From contig NZ_CP021354.1 of assembly GCF_003130705.1 (NCBI RefSeq), positions 4,712,001 to 4,776,000 of the forward strand: 64,000 nucleotides of DNA, in the 5' to 3' direction. The DNA comes from Rhodococcus oxybenzonivorans. Its GTDB lineage: Bacteria; Actinomycetota; Actinomycetes; Mycobacteriales; Mycobacteriaceae. Positions 47,175 through 55,549 of the stretch are shown one piece after another (the first letter of the stretch is position 1; each line of letters opens with the position of its first letter). The notes beneath the pieces are model-generated. The model ran no database searches, had not been told where the DNA came from, and saw only the letters and a program-made list of their open reading frames with translations. The translations under genes and the position numbers were made by a program.

Positions 47175-47882
47175 TTACTGCGACACCCACTCGACCACGT
47201 TATCGACGCTTTCGCGGTGGGTACGGAATTGGTTGACCGGGTTCTCGGTGTCGGCGTAGCCGAACGAGACACCGCAGACGACTTTGCGCTCCTCCGACAG
47301 CGAGAAGAAGTCGCGGATATAGGGCGAACTTCCTGCGAGCGCCGCCTGGGGAATGGTGGCGACCCCGAGGCTCTGCGCCGCGAGGAGAAAGCTGTCGACG
47401 TACAGGCCGCAGTCGACGGCGCCGTACGTTCCGAGAGCTTCATGGGTGGTGACGATCGCGACGTGCGGTGCCCCGAAGAGGTCGAAATTCTTCATGGTCT
47501 GTTCGGCCGAGGCCGCCCGGTCCCCGGGCGCTATGCCCACACTCGAATACAGCTGCATGGCACATTCCCGGCGACGCAGCTTGTGCTCGCCCCGGTACTC
47601 GCGGGGAAAGTCGAAGTCCGATTCTTGCGGATGGCTGCGCACGTACTCTGCGAGTCCCGTACGAAACCGTTCGGTCCCTTCTCCTTCCGTGATCGCTACC
47701 TGCCACGGCTGCGTGTTGCACCACGACGGCGTCTGCTGCGCCAACTCGAGGATCCGCGCGATCACCTGACGCGGCACCTGACGGGGCAGAAAGGCCCGGC
47801 AACTGATCCGCTCGTCGAGAAGCGTCGCGAAAATACGTGCGGCCGGGTTCGTGTCGGGTGCCGCAATTCCGGTGTCGGTCAC
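47175..47882 (-). CDS. Nitroreductase family protein
   Basis: 235 aa FMN-dependent oxidoreductase fold. The N-terminal SCRAFLPRQVP motif binds FMN phosphate, followed by TPSWCNTQPWQVAI and a C-terminal VVCGVSFGYAD. Mid-protein GTYGAVDCGLYVDSF is typical. Members reduce nitro groups, quinones or flavins with NAD(P)H. TGAGGAGATTT precedes GTG 47882. It heads a two-gene operon with the methyltransferase; no functional link is evident. Confidence 0.9.
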   Translation of the reverse strand: MTDTGIAAPDTNPAARIFATLLDERISCRAFLPRQVPRQVIARILELAQQTPSWCNTQPWQVAITEGEGTERFRTGLAEYVRSHPQESDFDFPREYRGEHKLRRRECAMQLYSSVGIAPGDRAASAEQTMKNFDLFGAPHVAIVTTHEALGTYGAVDCGLYVDSFLLAAQSLGVATIPQAALAGSSPYIRDFFSLSEERKVVCGVSFGYADTENPVNQFRTHRESVDNVVEWVSQ

Positions 47883-47976
47883 GTAGAAATCTCCTCAGGT
47901 TCGCTCGCTCTCGAACACGCTCTCGGGAATGTGCGACCGCGATATGCTGGCGTCAGTGCACCGAGAAGGTGATGTC

Positions 47977-50900
47977 ATGAGTGTGCCACGAGGCCCGGGA
48001 GGAGAAGCTGGGCCGACCGACTCGGATCCGCGAACAACGGCGCGGGTCGCCGTCACCGACATCGTCGCAGAACTGTCGGCAGAAGGGTTCGACGATGCAC
48101 GGGAGATCGGCCGGGGTGGGTTCGGGGTCGTCTACCGCTGCCTCCAGAGCGCCCTCGATCGCACAGTGGCCATCAAGGTTCTCTCGTCCGACCTGAGAGA
48201 CGAAGATCGCGCGCGGTTCCTGCGCGAGCAGCGCGCGATGGGCAAGCTGTCCGGGCATCCCAACGTCGTCGACATCCTTCAATCGGGAGTGACCCCGAGC
48301 GGCAGGCCGTACATCGTGATGCCGTACCACCCGCGCGATTCACTCGAGGCCTGGGTACGCCACGAAGGACCCCTGCCCTGGGCGGAGGTGCTTCGCGTCG
48401 GGATCAAATTGGCGGGGGCGCTCGAGACGGCGCATCGCGCGGGGACGCTGCACCGGGACGTCAAGCCGGCCAACATCCTGCTCACCGGCTACGGAGAACC
48501 CCAGCTCACCGACTTCGGCATCGCCCGCGTGTCGGGCGGATTCGAAACCACGTCGAGCATGATCACCGGTTCGCCCGCGTACACCGCGCCCGAGGTGCTC
48601 CGGGGTGAGCCCCCTTCCGTGGCGTCGGACGTGTACAGCCTCGGCGCCGCACTGTTCTGTCTTCTCACGGGGCATGCTGCGTTCGAGCGCCGCAGCGGCG
48701 AGAGGCTCGTCGCGCAGTTCCTGCGGATCGCCACACAACCTGTTCCGGATCTTCGGGGGGAAGACGTTCCGGACGACGTGTGCTCCGCGATCGAACATGC
48801 CATGGCCGACGATCCGGCCGATCGTCCCGCGGGCGCAGCGGATTTCGGCCGAGAATTGCAGGAGGCGCAACGCAGGCACAATCTCGGCGTCGACGAGATG
48901 GCACTGCCCTCCACGGTCGGCGAATTCCCGCGTGTGGAACAGTCGGCAACCCCGACCACTCAGTCGGCCGTGTCCGGACGCGGGCGCAGTTATCGCCGGC
49001 GCTCGGGCGCCACACCCCCCAGCGCCGCGGCTCGCTTCCGTCCGCCAACGCCGATGCGGTTGCTGGTTCCGCGGACTCGGCCGCTCGAGATGCTTCGACG
49101 AGGGCACCGCCGACGTCTGGCGTTGATCCATGCACCCGCCGGGTTCGGGAAGAGCACGGTTGCCGCGCAGTGGCGTGACGAACTCGTCCGTGAGGGCGCC
49201 GTCGTCGCCTGGTTGACTGTGGACAACGACGACAACAACGTCGTGTGGTTCCTGTCCCACCTCGTCGAGGCGATCCGCCGGGCCGATCCGTCGCTCGCCG
49301 ACGAACTGGGGCAGGCACTCGAGGAGAACGGCGAGGATGCCGAGCGGTACGTGCTCACTTCGCTCGTCGACCAGATCCACGAACGCCGGCGACACGTGGT
49401 GGTGATCATCGACGACTGGCACCGGGTGTCCGACCCGAAAACGATCGCGGCCATGGATTTCGTCCTCGAGAATGGTTGCCACCACCTTCAGATCGTGGTG
49501 ACGAGCCGCACCCAGGTAGGACTTCCGCTGGCGAAGCTCCGCGTCCGGGACGAACTCGTGGAAATCGACAGCAGGGCGTTACGTTTCGACCTCGGTGAAT
49601 CACAGCGATTCCTCGTCGACATCGGCGGACTCGAACTCGCCGACGCCGACGTCGAGGCGTTGGAGGAGACGACGGACGGATGGGTCGCAGCACTGCAACT
49701 GGCCTCCCTGTCGCTGCGCGACCGATCCGATCCCGGCGACCTCATCCGGCATATGTCGGGGCGGCATCACGCCATCGGTGAGTACCTGGCCGAAAACGTC
49801 CTGAGCACCCTCGAACCCACGCTACTCGACTTCATGCTCGCGACCTCGATCACCGAGCGTGTCTGCGGCGACCTGGCGTCGGTGCTGGCGAACGTGCCGC
49901 GGGGGCAGGCCCTGCTCGAACAGGTCGAGTCACGGGACCTGTTCCTGAGGAGCCTCGACGACGACCGGGAGTGGTTCGAATACCATCACCTGTTCGCCGA
50001 GTACCTTCGCCGGCGCCTCGAACGTGATCAGCCTGAACGAGTTCCGGCATTGCACCGCGCCGCCGCGCAATGGTTCGCCGACCACCACTACGTGAGCGAC
50101 GCCGTCAATCACGCCCTGGCGACGGACGATCTCGACATGGCGGTGACCGTCGTCGAAACGCAGGGAATGCGCCTGGTCGAACATTCCCGGATGGTGGCCC
50201 TGCTGGGGTTGGTGGAGAAGCTGCCGCCCCCTGTCGTGGAGTCCAGCCCTCGCATCCAGATCGCCGTGGCGTGGGCGAGCATCCTGCTCCAGCGGGCGCC
50301 GGAAACACTGCGCGCGCTCTCCCGCGTTGCTGCCGCCCTCGAGCATTCCCCGCTGAGCGAGTCCGAGCGCGCGGACATCCGGTTGGAGGGCGACGTCATC
50401 AGAGCCGTCATCGAGGTGTCGGCGGATCGCGTCGCCAAGGTCCCCGATCTCATCGCCGAGGTGTTCGCACGGCCGGACGCCCTGCGCTCGTGGATCGTAT
50501 CCGCAGCCGCCAATCTGGCCTCCGCCGTCGCGATCGCCAGATTCGAGTACGGGGAGGCCCGTCGCCTGCAGCAGTGGGCAATCCCCTACCACCGGCAAAC
50601 CGTCGGCGCGTTCAACCAGATGTACGGCTACAGCTTCGCGGGCCTCGCCGCCATGGAGGAACTCGACATCGCTGCCGCCGAAGAGGATTTCCGGCTGGCC
50701 GTGCAGGTGGCGACGAAAGCGAGCGGTGAGCACTCGCACGCCGCACGGCTTGCCGGAACATTGCTCGGCGAATTGCTGTACGAGCAAGGTCATCTCGACG
50801 AGGCCGAGCGACTGCTGGACGAAAGCTACGAGCTCGGCCGGGAGGGTGGGCTGGTCGACTTCATGATCGCCCGCTTCGTGACATCAGCCCGGTTGAAGGC

Positions 50901-51516
50901 CGGGCGCGGGGATTTCGCTTCTGCGTCCCGGCACCTGGACGAAGGATCCACGGTGGCCACTACGCTGGGGCTTCCTCGACTCCTGGCCAGGGTTCAGAAC
51001 GAGCGGGCTCGTCTCGGACTTCCACCGTCTCCGCCAGAGTCGCAACCGCCTGCGACGCCGATGCGCCCCACCCGATTTCGGTTATGCCGAGATAGTCGCG
51101 CAGCTCGACGATGCGACCGCGATCCGCGGGCAAATGACAGATCAGCCCGGTATCGCATGCGAACGCGCCGAAGCATGGGTGCTCCGAGTCGAAGCGCAGA
51201 ACAGGCCGAGGGCGACACTGCAGGCCAAGCGCCTTCTGGTGGCGTGCCTGGTTGCGGCAGACCACGTCGACGAAGCCAAGCCGGTTCTGGCCGAGGTGGT
51301 CTCGACCTGCGCTCGAATCGGGTTCGTGCGCTATGTCGTCGACGGGGGTCCCCGAATGATCCCCTGCGCTTGCCGCCCTGCTGGCGGACAAGCAGGGCGG
51401 ACGCTGGCCAACCGACTGGCCGGAAGTTTCCTCCGACTTCCTCGCCGCCGCGCTGGCAGGCGACACACCTCTGGAAAATTAGCGTTCGCTTTATTGACTA
51501 CGTCAAGAAACGATGA
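47977..51516 (+). CDS. pknK: PknK-like Ser/Thr kinase fused to AAA/STAND ATPase, tail frameshifted
   Basis: Kinase domain residues ~40-300: GRGGFGVVY, K67, HRD 159-161, DFG 179-181, APE near 205. A STAND/MalT-type ATPase follows with Walker A APAGFGKST (386-394), and then TPR-like repeats. This is the PknK layout, without a LuxR HTH. ATG 47977 has GAGAAGG ahead of it. From about 51070 the frame no longer encodes conserved sequence. Homologous sequence continues in the next frame (YAEIVAQLDDATAIRG on) and again in the third (LAALLADKQGGRWPTDW) to TAG 51480-51482. Both shifts fall at CCCC runs (51066-51069, 51361-51364); removing one C from each restores a 1167-aa protein. They are either real mutations or assembly errors. 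Confidence 0.88.
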   Translation: MSVPRGPGGEAGPTDSDPRTTARVAVTDIVAELSAEGFDDAREIGRGGFGVVYRCLQSALDRTVAIKVLSSDLRDEDRARFLREQRAMGKLSGHPNVVDILQSGVTPSGRPYIVMPYHPRDSLEAWVRHEGPLPWAEVLRVGIKLAGALETAHRAGTLHRDVKPANILLTGYGEPQLTDFGIARVSGGFETTSSMITGSPAYTAPEVLRGEPPSVASDVYSLGAALFCLLTGHAAFERRSGERLVAQFLRIATQPVPDLRGEDVPDDVCSAIEHAMADDPADRPAGAADFGRELQEAQRRHNLGVDEMALPSTVGEFPRVEQSATPTTQSAVSGRGRSYRRRSGATPPSAAARFRPPTPMRLLVPRTRPLEMLRRGHRRRLALIHAPAGFGKSTVAAQWRDELVREGAVVAWLTVDNDDNNVVWFLSHLVEAIRRADPSLADELGQALEENGEDAERYVLTSLVDQIHERRRHVVVIIDDWHRVSDPKTIAAMDFVLENGCHHLQIVVTSRTQVGLPLAKLRVRDELVEIDSRALRFDLGESQRFLVDIGGLELADADVEALEETTDGWVAALQLASLSLRDRSDPGDLIRHMSGRHHAIGEYLAENVLSTLEPTLLDFMLATSITERVCGDLASVLANVPRGQALLEQVESRDLFLRSLDDDREWFEYHHLFAEYLRRRLERDQPERVPALHRAAAQWFADHHYVSDAVNHALATDDLDMAVTVVETQGMRLVEHSRMVALLGLVEKLPPPVVESSPRIQIAVAWASILLQRAPETLRALSRVAAALEHSPLSESERADIRLEGDVIRAVIEVSADRVAKVPDLIAEVFARPDALRSWIVSAAANLASAVAIARFEYGEARRLQQWAIPYHRQTVGAFNQMYGYSFAGLAAMEELDIAAAEEDFRLAVQVATKASGEHSHAARLAGTLLGELLYEQGHLDEAERLLDESYELGREGGLVDFMIARFVTSARLKAGRGDFASASRHLDEGSTVATTLGLPRLLARVQNERARLGLPPSPPESQPPATPMRPTRFRLCRDSRAARRCDRDPRANDRSARYRMRTRRSMGAPSRSAEQAEGDTAGQAPSGGVPGCGRPRRRSQAGSGRGGLDLRSNRVRALCRRRGSPNDPLRLPPCWRTSRADAGQPTGRKFPPTSSPPRWQATHLWKISVRFIDYVKKR
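51494..51506 (+). promoter_or_regulatory. Putative FurA operator/promoter element
   Basis: Inverted repeat TTGAC-TAC-GTCAA, 17 bp before the furA start, in an AT-rich gap of 40 bp after pknK. TTGACT could also be the -35. Actinobacterial furA genes are autorepressed through AT-rich sites directly upstream; this assignment is by position and symmetry. Confidence 0.5.
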
Positions 51517-51522
51517 TGCAGT

Positions 51523-51969
51523 GTGATCGTGGACACACACACTCGGCTGGCCGGCCTGCTCCGTGGTGCTTCGCTGCGAGTGACGGCGCCCCGGGTAGCG
51601 GTCCTCACCGAGGTCCATCGGCAACCGCACTCGGACGCCGACACCATCGCGACCGGCGTGCGTAACCAGCTGGGTTCGGTGTCGACCCAGGCTGTATACG
51701 ACGTTTTGCGAGCCCTCACCGAAGCCGTGCTGATCCGTCGTATCGAACCGCCCGGATCCCCGGCTCGCTACGAGACCAGAGTCGGTGACAACCACCACCA
51801 CGTCGTGTGCCGAAAGTGCGGTTCGATACGCGACATCGACTGTTCCGTAGGCGAAGCACCCTGCCTTACACCCGATTCCACCCACGGTTTCGTCATCGAC
51901 GAAGCCGAGGTTCTCTATTGGGGCACCTGCCCCGACTGCCACGCGCACGCGTCGGCCACCAGCGGGTGA
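51523..51969 (+). CDS. furA: Fur family transcriptional regulator (FurA-like)
   Basis: 148 aa. N-terminal winged helix with SLRVTAPRVAVLTEV and the recognition helix region VSTQAVYDVLRALTEA. C-terminal dimer domain with metal ligands NHHHVVCRKCG and CPDCHAH (two CxxC pairs for structural zinc). The start MIVDTHTRLAGLLRGASLR-type N-terminus is like actinobacterial FurA, which senses peroxide/iron and represses katG. Here no katG follows; the next gene is a glutamine amidotransferase. Start GTG 51523, close to its probable promoter. Confidence 0.9.
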   Translation: MIVDTHTRLAGLLRGASLRVTAPRVAVLTEVHRQPHSDADTIATGVRNQLGSVSTQAVYDVLRALTEAVLIRRIEPPGSPARYETRVGDNHHHVVCRKCGSIRDIDCSVGEAPCLTPDSTHGFVIDEAEVLYWGTCPDCHAHASATSG

Positions 51970-52085
51970 CGAACCCGAGGAAACAAGCAGCGCCGATCCA
52001 GCGCGGTACCGGCTTTCGCCACGACGACACCGCCGGACGACCTATCGTGGAACGGTTGATGCTGCCTGCCGAAAGGTTGCTCGCA

Positions 52086-52955
52086 ATGTGCCGGTTGTTC
52101 GGACTGTCCGCTGCTCCACATCGTGTCCGTGCTTCGTTCTGGTTGCTCGATGCGCCGGACAGCCTGACGCAGCAGAGTCACCGGGAACCGGACGGCACCG
52201 GGCTGGGAACGTTCGCCGAAGACGGCACTCCCGTGGTGGAGAAACAGCCGCTGGCCGCCTACGAGGACACCGAGTTCGCGCAGGAAGTGAAGCACCGGTA
52301 TTCGAGTACGTTCGTCGCGCACATACGATTCGCCACCACGGGCGAACTGTTACCGGCGAACACACACCCGTTCACACTGCGCGGCCGGATCTTTGCGCAC
52401 AACGGCGTGATCGGGAACTTGGCGGCTCTCGACACCGAATTGGGCTCCGACCTGGACCTCGTCGAAGGTGACACCGATTCGGAGCGCTTCTTCGCCCTCG
52501 TGACCCGGCACATCGACCGGAACGGTGGCGACGTCACGGCTGGGATCAGCACAGCGGCGCAATGGGTGGCGGGCAATCTGCCCGTCTACGCCCTCAACCT
52601 GGTGCTCACCACCCCGGAGGAACTCTGGGCGCTGCGCTATCCGGACACACACGACCTCCTCGTTCTCGAACGACGACCCGGCGGCCCGAGCGGAAGCAGG
52701 CATCTGCAACACACCAGTAGCTCAGGCCGAGTCCGGGCCCGGTCCGAGCACCTCGCTCAGCATTCCGCGGTGATCGTCGCGAGCGAACAGATGGACGAGG
52801 ACCCGGGGTGGACCCCGCTACGGCCGGGCGAGCTGCTGCACGTCGATCGGAACCTCACAGTCAGTCGCGAGGTGGTTCTCGACCGACCACCCCGCGACCT
52901 CATTCATCTCGACGACCTCGACAGCCGGGCAGCCGCCGCACAGCTCGAAAAGTAG
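52086..52955 (+). CDS. Class II glutamine amidotransferase
   Basis: 289 aa. Starts MCRLFG, so Cys2 becomes the N-terminal nucleophile after Met removal. Ntn-hydrolase features are SHREPDGTGLG, HIRFATTGELLPANTHPF and FAHNGVIGN. Closest to the YafJ-type stand-alone amidotransferase domain proteins; acceptor unknown. It differs from EgtC by motif detail. A longer frame from 51807 overlaps furA and would bury the catalytic Cys, so ATG 52086 is taken. Located 116 bp after furA. Confidence 0.9.
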   Translation: MCRLFGLSAAPHRVRASFWLLDAPDSLTQQSHREPDGTGLGTFAEDGTPVVEKQPLAAYEDTEFAQEVKHRYSSTFVAHIRFATTGELLPANTHPFTLRGRIFAHNGVIGNLAALDTELGSDLDLVEGDTDSERFFALVTRHIDRNGGDVTAGISTAAQWVAGNLPVYALNLVLTTPEELWALRYPDTHDLLVLERRPGGPSGSRHLQHTSSSGRVRARSEHLAQHSAVIVASEQMDEDPGWTPLRPGELLHVDRNLTVSREVVLDRPPRDLIHLDDLDSRAAAAQLEK

Positions 52956-52966
52956 CGAGCAAGCAC

Positions 52967-53272
52967 CTACTGCGCGGAGAGACCCGGCTGGGTGTCGATC
53001 CGGCTGGGTCCGCCGTTGAAGGTGCCCGCCTTCCCGAAGGACCATTCGCCGTCCTTGCCACAGACCAACACCCCGTTGCGGTCACCCGGGTTCGCGTAAC
53101 CGATAACGGTGGTGTTGCCGTTGGCGTCGTCCTGCACGATGGGGCACCCCTTTCCGGGGCCGTTGTTGGGGTCGACGGGGACGGCATTGGCCGTGGTTGC
53201 CGCACCCAGAGCGCCGAGGATCGGCAGGGCTGCGAAGGCGAGAGCGGCAATGGTTCGGCGGGTGTTGATCAT
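52967..53272 (-). CDS. Small secreted protein
   Basis: 101 aa with a clear Sec signal peptide (residues 1-30, MINTRRTIAALAFAAL, cleavage after TTANA). The mature ~70-aa domain has two cysteines (KGCPIV and LVCGKD) probably forming a disulfide, and a C-terminal GGPSRIDTQPGLSAQ. GGAG precedes ATG 53272. An upstream extension to 53389 would disrupt the signal peptide. No recognised family; exported actinobacterial protein of unknown role. Convergent with the amidotransferase gene 11 bp away. Confidence 0.75.
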   Translation of the reverse strand: MINTRRTIAALAFAALPILGALGAATTANAVPVDPNNGPGKGCPIVQDDANGNTTVIGYANPGDRNGVLVCGKDGEWSFGKAGTFNGGPSRIDTQPGLSAQ

Positions 53273-53406
53273 TCGGTCTCCAGAAGATGTCGGGTAGGTG
53301 TCTTGCTGACAGGTACAACTGTGCCGATTGCCGCGCACTGTTTTAAGCAACCCCAGGGGTGGGATCCGCTCACCTACCGCACTTGCCACACACGCCTTCA
53401 GCGCAC

Positions 53407-53799
53407 CTACTCGGCCCAGTACTCCAGCATCGGTTCGCTTGCGAGTTGGTTCGACCCCTCGGTGATGACGAGAGCCGCCGGAGACAGCGAATACTGCACA
53501 CCCGCATTGAGGACCGCGAAACCGGTGGCGGTGCGCACGGGATCGTCGATCTCGACGGATGCCCCGTCACTCAGTCGCACACCCTTGTAGTACAGCCGGC
53601 CCACGCCGGTCTCACAAATGACGACAAGCGACTGGGTGGTGCGGCCGAGCGCCACCGCCGGGTTCGACGAGTTGCAGCGCGCACCTGGCACCCCCACGAA
53701 TCCCTGACCGTCTGTCCCCGACGACTGTGGCGGCGGCGCACCGGTTCTGGCCGGATTCGCGCTCGGAGTGAGGCGCACATTCTGAACGGTCACCGCCAC
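53407..53799 (-). CDS. Hypothetical protein, partner of upstream lipoprotein
   Basis: 130 aa, start GTG 53799 one base after the stop of the upstream lipoprotein gene, so translation is coupled. A Pro/Ser-rich N-terminus is followed by a compact beta-rich domain with GARCNSSNPAVALGRTTQS, VVICETGVGRLYYKGVRLSDG and a C-terminal helix. The C...C spacing suggests a disulfide, yet no signal peptide is seen. A similar domain occurs at the ends of some rhodococcal secreted or kinase proteins (from memory). Function unknown. Confidence 0.65.
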   Translation of the reverse strand: MAVTVQNVRLTPSANPARTGAPPPQSSGTDGQGFVGVPGARCNSSNPAVALGRTTQSLVVICETGVGRLYYKGVRLSDGASVEIDDPVRTATGFAVLNAGVQYSLSPAALVITEGSNQLASEPMLEYWAE

Positions 53800-53800
53800 G

Positions 53801-54184
53801 TCACCTGGGAAGAATCGTCAGGTAGCCGTCGCCCTGCACGATGCCATTCGCGATGATGCACTCGAAGTCGCCCGTCAGGCAGGACAACCGTTCCCAGTAC
53901 CCGTGCGAAGCAGTCGGACTGACGACGTACTCGCCGGGCTGAATTTCGGCGCCGACCTTGAAGGTCCCATTGTCGGGTAGCGATGTCGGCGTCGGCGGGA
54001 GGGCCGCAGCCGGGGGCTGCACCGGGGCGGGCTGTATCGGGGCGGGCTGTATCGGGGCGGCGACGGAGGAGCTCGGAGGTGGCACCGCGGTTGTGGCCGC
54101 GGGAATCGCGCGAGGATCGTTCTGACCACTGCAGCCGACGAGACAGAGCAACACGACAGGCACCACGATCGACAGCGTCTTCAC
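53801..54184 (-). CDS. Small lipoprotein with APIQP repeats
   Basis: 127 aa, start GTG 54184 after GAGGGTGACCTG. Lipobox LVGC (C18). A Pro/Ala/Thr linker carries three APxQP pentapeptides. The C-terminal ~60-aa domain reads GTFKVGAEIQPGEYVV and LSCLTGDFECI, a beta-sandwich-like module with paired Cys found in many actinobacterial exported proteins. Operon with the 130-aa protein downstream. Function unknown. Confidence 0.75.
   Translation of the reverse strand: MKTLSIVVPVVLLCLVGCSGQNDPRAIPAATTAVPPPSSSVAAPIQPAPIQPAPVQPPAAALPPTPTSLPDNGTFKVGAEIQPGEYVVSPTASHGYWERLSCLTGDFECIIANGIVQGDGYLTILPR
54015..54059. repeat. Tandem repeat, three 15-bp units
   Basis: Units GGCTGYAYCGGGGCG at 54015, 54030 and 54045; the last two are identical and the first differs at two bases. 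They encode the (APIQP/APVQP) linker of the lipoprotein, in frame, so copy-number change would only alter linker length. Confidence 0.85.
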
Positions 54185-54372
54185 CAGGTCACCCTCAGCA
54201 GTATCGGGACCCACGCACGAACGGCGCAGCTACTCGATTGGTCGGTCAACCTCCGCGGAACGTTACGTGCCGTCGTTCGTACATCCAGCGAAGCCGAATT
54301 CGAGATGACATACTCCCGGTGGTTCTCGTCTCGTCTCGTCCCGGTCACCGAGTTCTCCGGAAGGACACACCG

Positions 54373-54810
54373 ATGAACGTTCCTCTTGCCGCCCGATCCG
54401 TAGGAATCGCCGCCGCCGTCACCGCCCTCGGCCTGTTGGCAGCACCGACCGCGTCCGCGGAACCCGACGACGTCACCGTCGACATCGTCGGAGAAGACAA
54501 TGCGGTGGTGATGGGAGTGCGGTACGACGCCCCCGGGGCCGTCGTCTGCATCATGGCCGTCGTACCCGAAGACGGCACCGTTGCTGTGGCGACCGTCGGC
54601 CCCACCATCGTGATGGACGGAGACGACGTCGACCTTGAGGCCGCCGTCGAGCCCGGCGACTACACGGTGCAGTGGAGTTGCTCGAGCGTGCCGGCGTTCG
54701 AGCAGTGGGGTACCACTCCCCCGATGACCGCCGGCACCGCGACGCCCGTCGCCGTCACCGTGACCGGAACGCCGGGGTCCGGCGGCTCCGGGAACCCGTT
54801 CGGAAGTTGA
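54373..54810 (+). CDS. Secreted hypothetical protein
   Basis: 145 aa with a strong Sec signal peptide (residues 1-29, cleavage at TASA|EPDD). The mature domain is acidic and beta-rich, with two cysteines (VVCIM and WSCSS) and a Gly/Ser-rich tail. No family recognised. It resembles other small exported proteins of Corynebacteriales in size and layout. Divergent from the lipoprotein operon (188-bp gap). Confidence 0.75.
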   Translation: MNVPLAARSVGIAAAVTALGLLAAPTASAEPDDVTVDIVGEDNAVVMGVRYDAPGAVVCIMAVVPEDGTVAVATVGPTIVMDGDDVDLEAAVEPGDYTVQWSCSSVPAFEQWGTTPPMTAGTATPVAVTVTGTPGSGGSGNPFGS

Positions 54811-54933
54811 CATGCGATCAACAAACCGCTGGTGAGCGGGCTGAGCCAGATATTTCCCGGGTGGGGCGTAACGAAATAGGTGTGAACGCGGATTCTCTCT
54901 ATGGAATCCCGCAACGGACAGGAACCCACCGCC

Positions 54934-55305
54934 ATGTCGACCGTCACTCATATCGATACCGCCCGCGCCCGCCGCTCCCGCAAGGTTCTCTTCATCGGGA
55001 ACCCCACCGGATACAACGAGGTGTCGCAGTGGGCGATGGTCAAGCAGTCGCTGGTGGCGGACGGATTCGAGCCGGTCCGGACCATCGACGGCCCCATCCT
55101 CTGCGCGATCGTTACCGACGACGTACTCGACGCCGCCGGCTCACCGCACGACGCACGGACCATCGAGCACGCCCGCGAGCAGGGTGTGCAGTGCATCAGC
55201 GTGACCGACACCACCCGAATCTGGCAGGCCACCGCCCGCGTCCGCGCCCGCATCGCCCAGAACGCCCCCGCCGCACGGGTCAGCCCGCACCACCAAGGGG
55301 CCTGA
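54934..55305 (+). CDS. Hypothetical protein with BRCT-like pattern
   Basis: 123 aa from ATG 54934. After a basic start, residues ~17-100 follow a strand-helix pattern like a BRCT domain: KVLFIGN, a helix SQWAMVKQSLVADGF, a strand ILCAIVTDDVLDA, then EHAREQGVQCISVTD. The BRCT assignment is by pattern only. In bacteria such domains occur in DNA ligase and in small accessory proteins. It lies just before the tRNA remnant that marks the left edge of the cinA segment. An in-frame ATG at 54901 is possible. Confidence 0.6.
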   Translation: MSTVTHIDTARARRSRKVLFIGNPTGYNEVSQWAMVKQSLVADGFEPVRTIDGPILCAIVTDDVLDAAGSPHDARTIEHAREQGVQCISVTDTTRIWQATARVRARIAQNAPAARVSPHHQGA

Positions 55306-55334
55306 CGGTCTACGCAGAGACCTGGCCGTTTACT

Positions 55335-55378
55335 GTGCTCCCAGTCGGACTCGAACCGACTCTGTGCGGATCAAGTCC
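55335..55378 (-). pseudogene. Decayed 3' half of a tRNA (copy of the tRNA at 56995)
   Basis: 44 bp matching the 3' half of the intact tRNA-Leu(UAA) at 56995-57071 in the same orientation: acceptor end, T-arm (GTCGGTTCGAGTCCGAC exact), variable region and 3' anticodon stem. There are two substitutions in this stretch and a 2-3 bp change in the anticodon loop. The 5' half is absent. It could be an att site left by an integration at the tRNA 3' end, or a decayed duplicate. Confidence 0.75.
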
Positions 55379-55549
55379 CCGGAAGTGGATCCCGTGAACT
55401 CCACTGGACTCGATATCTATTTATTCGCAACTAATTTTGTACATGGTCGTCCCTGCCGATCCATCTCCGTTCGTACCGACTTCTGACACCTCGCGCAACA
55501 AACTGTGCGGCTGTCCGCGGCGATTGTCGGTCGCAAGTATGGTCGAGAA

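Noticed and set aside
54015..54059. CRISPR-like or regulatory repeat array
   Set aside because: Three contiguous 15-bp in-frame units without spacers encode a Pro-rich linker.
55335..55378. Functional second tRNA gene
   Set aside because: Only the 3' half is present and the anticodon loop is damaged; the bases upstream cannot form an acceptor or D-arm.
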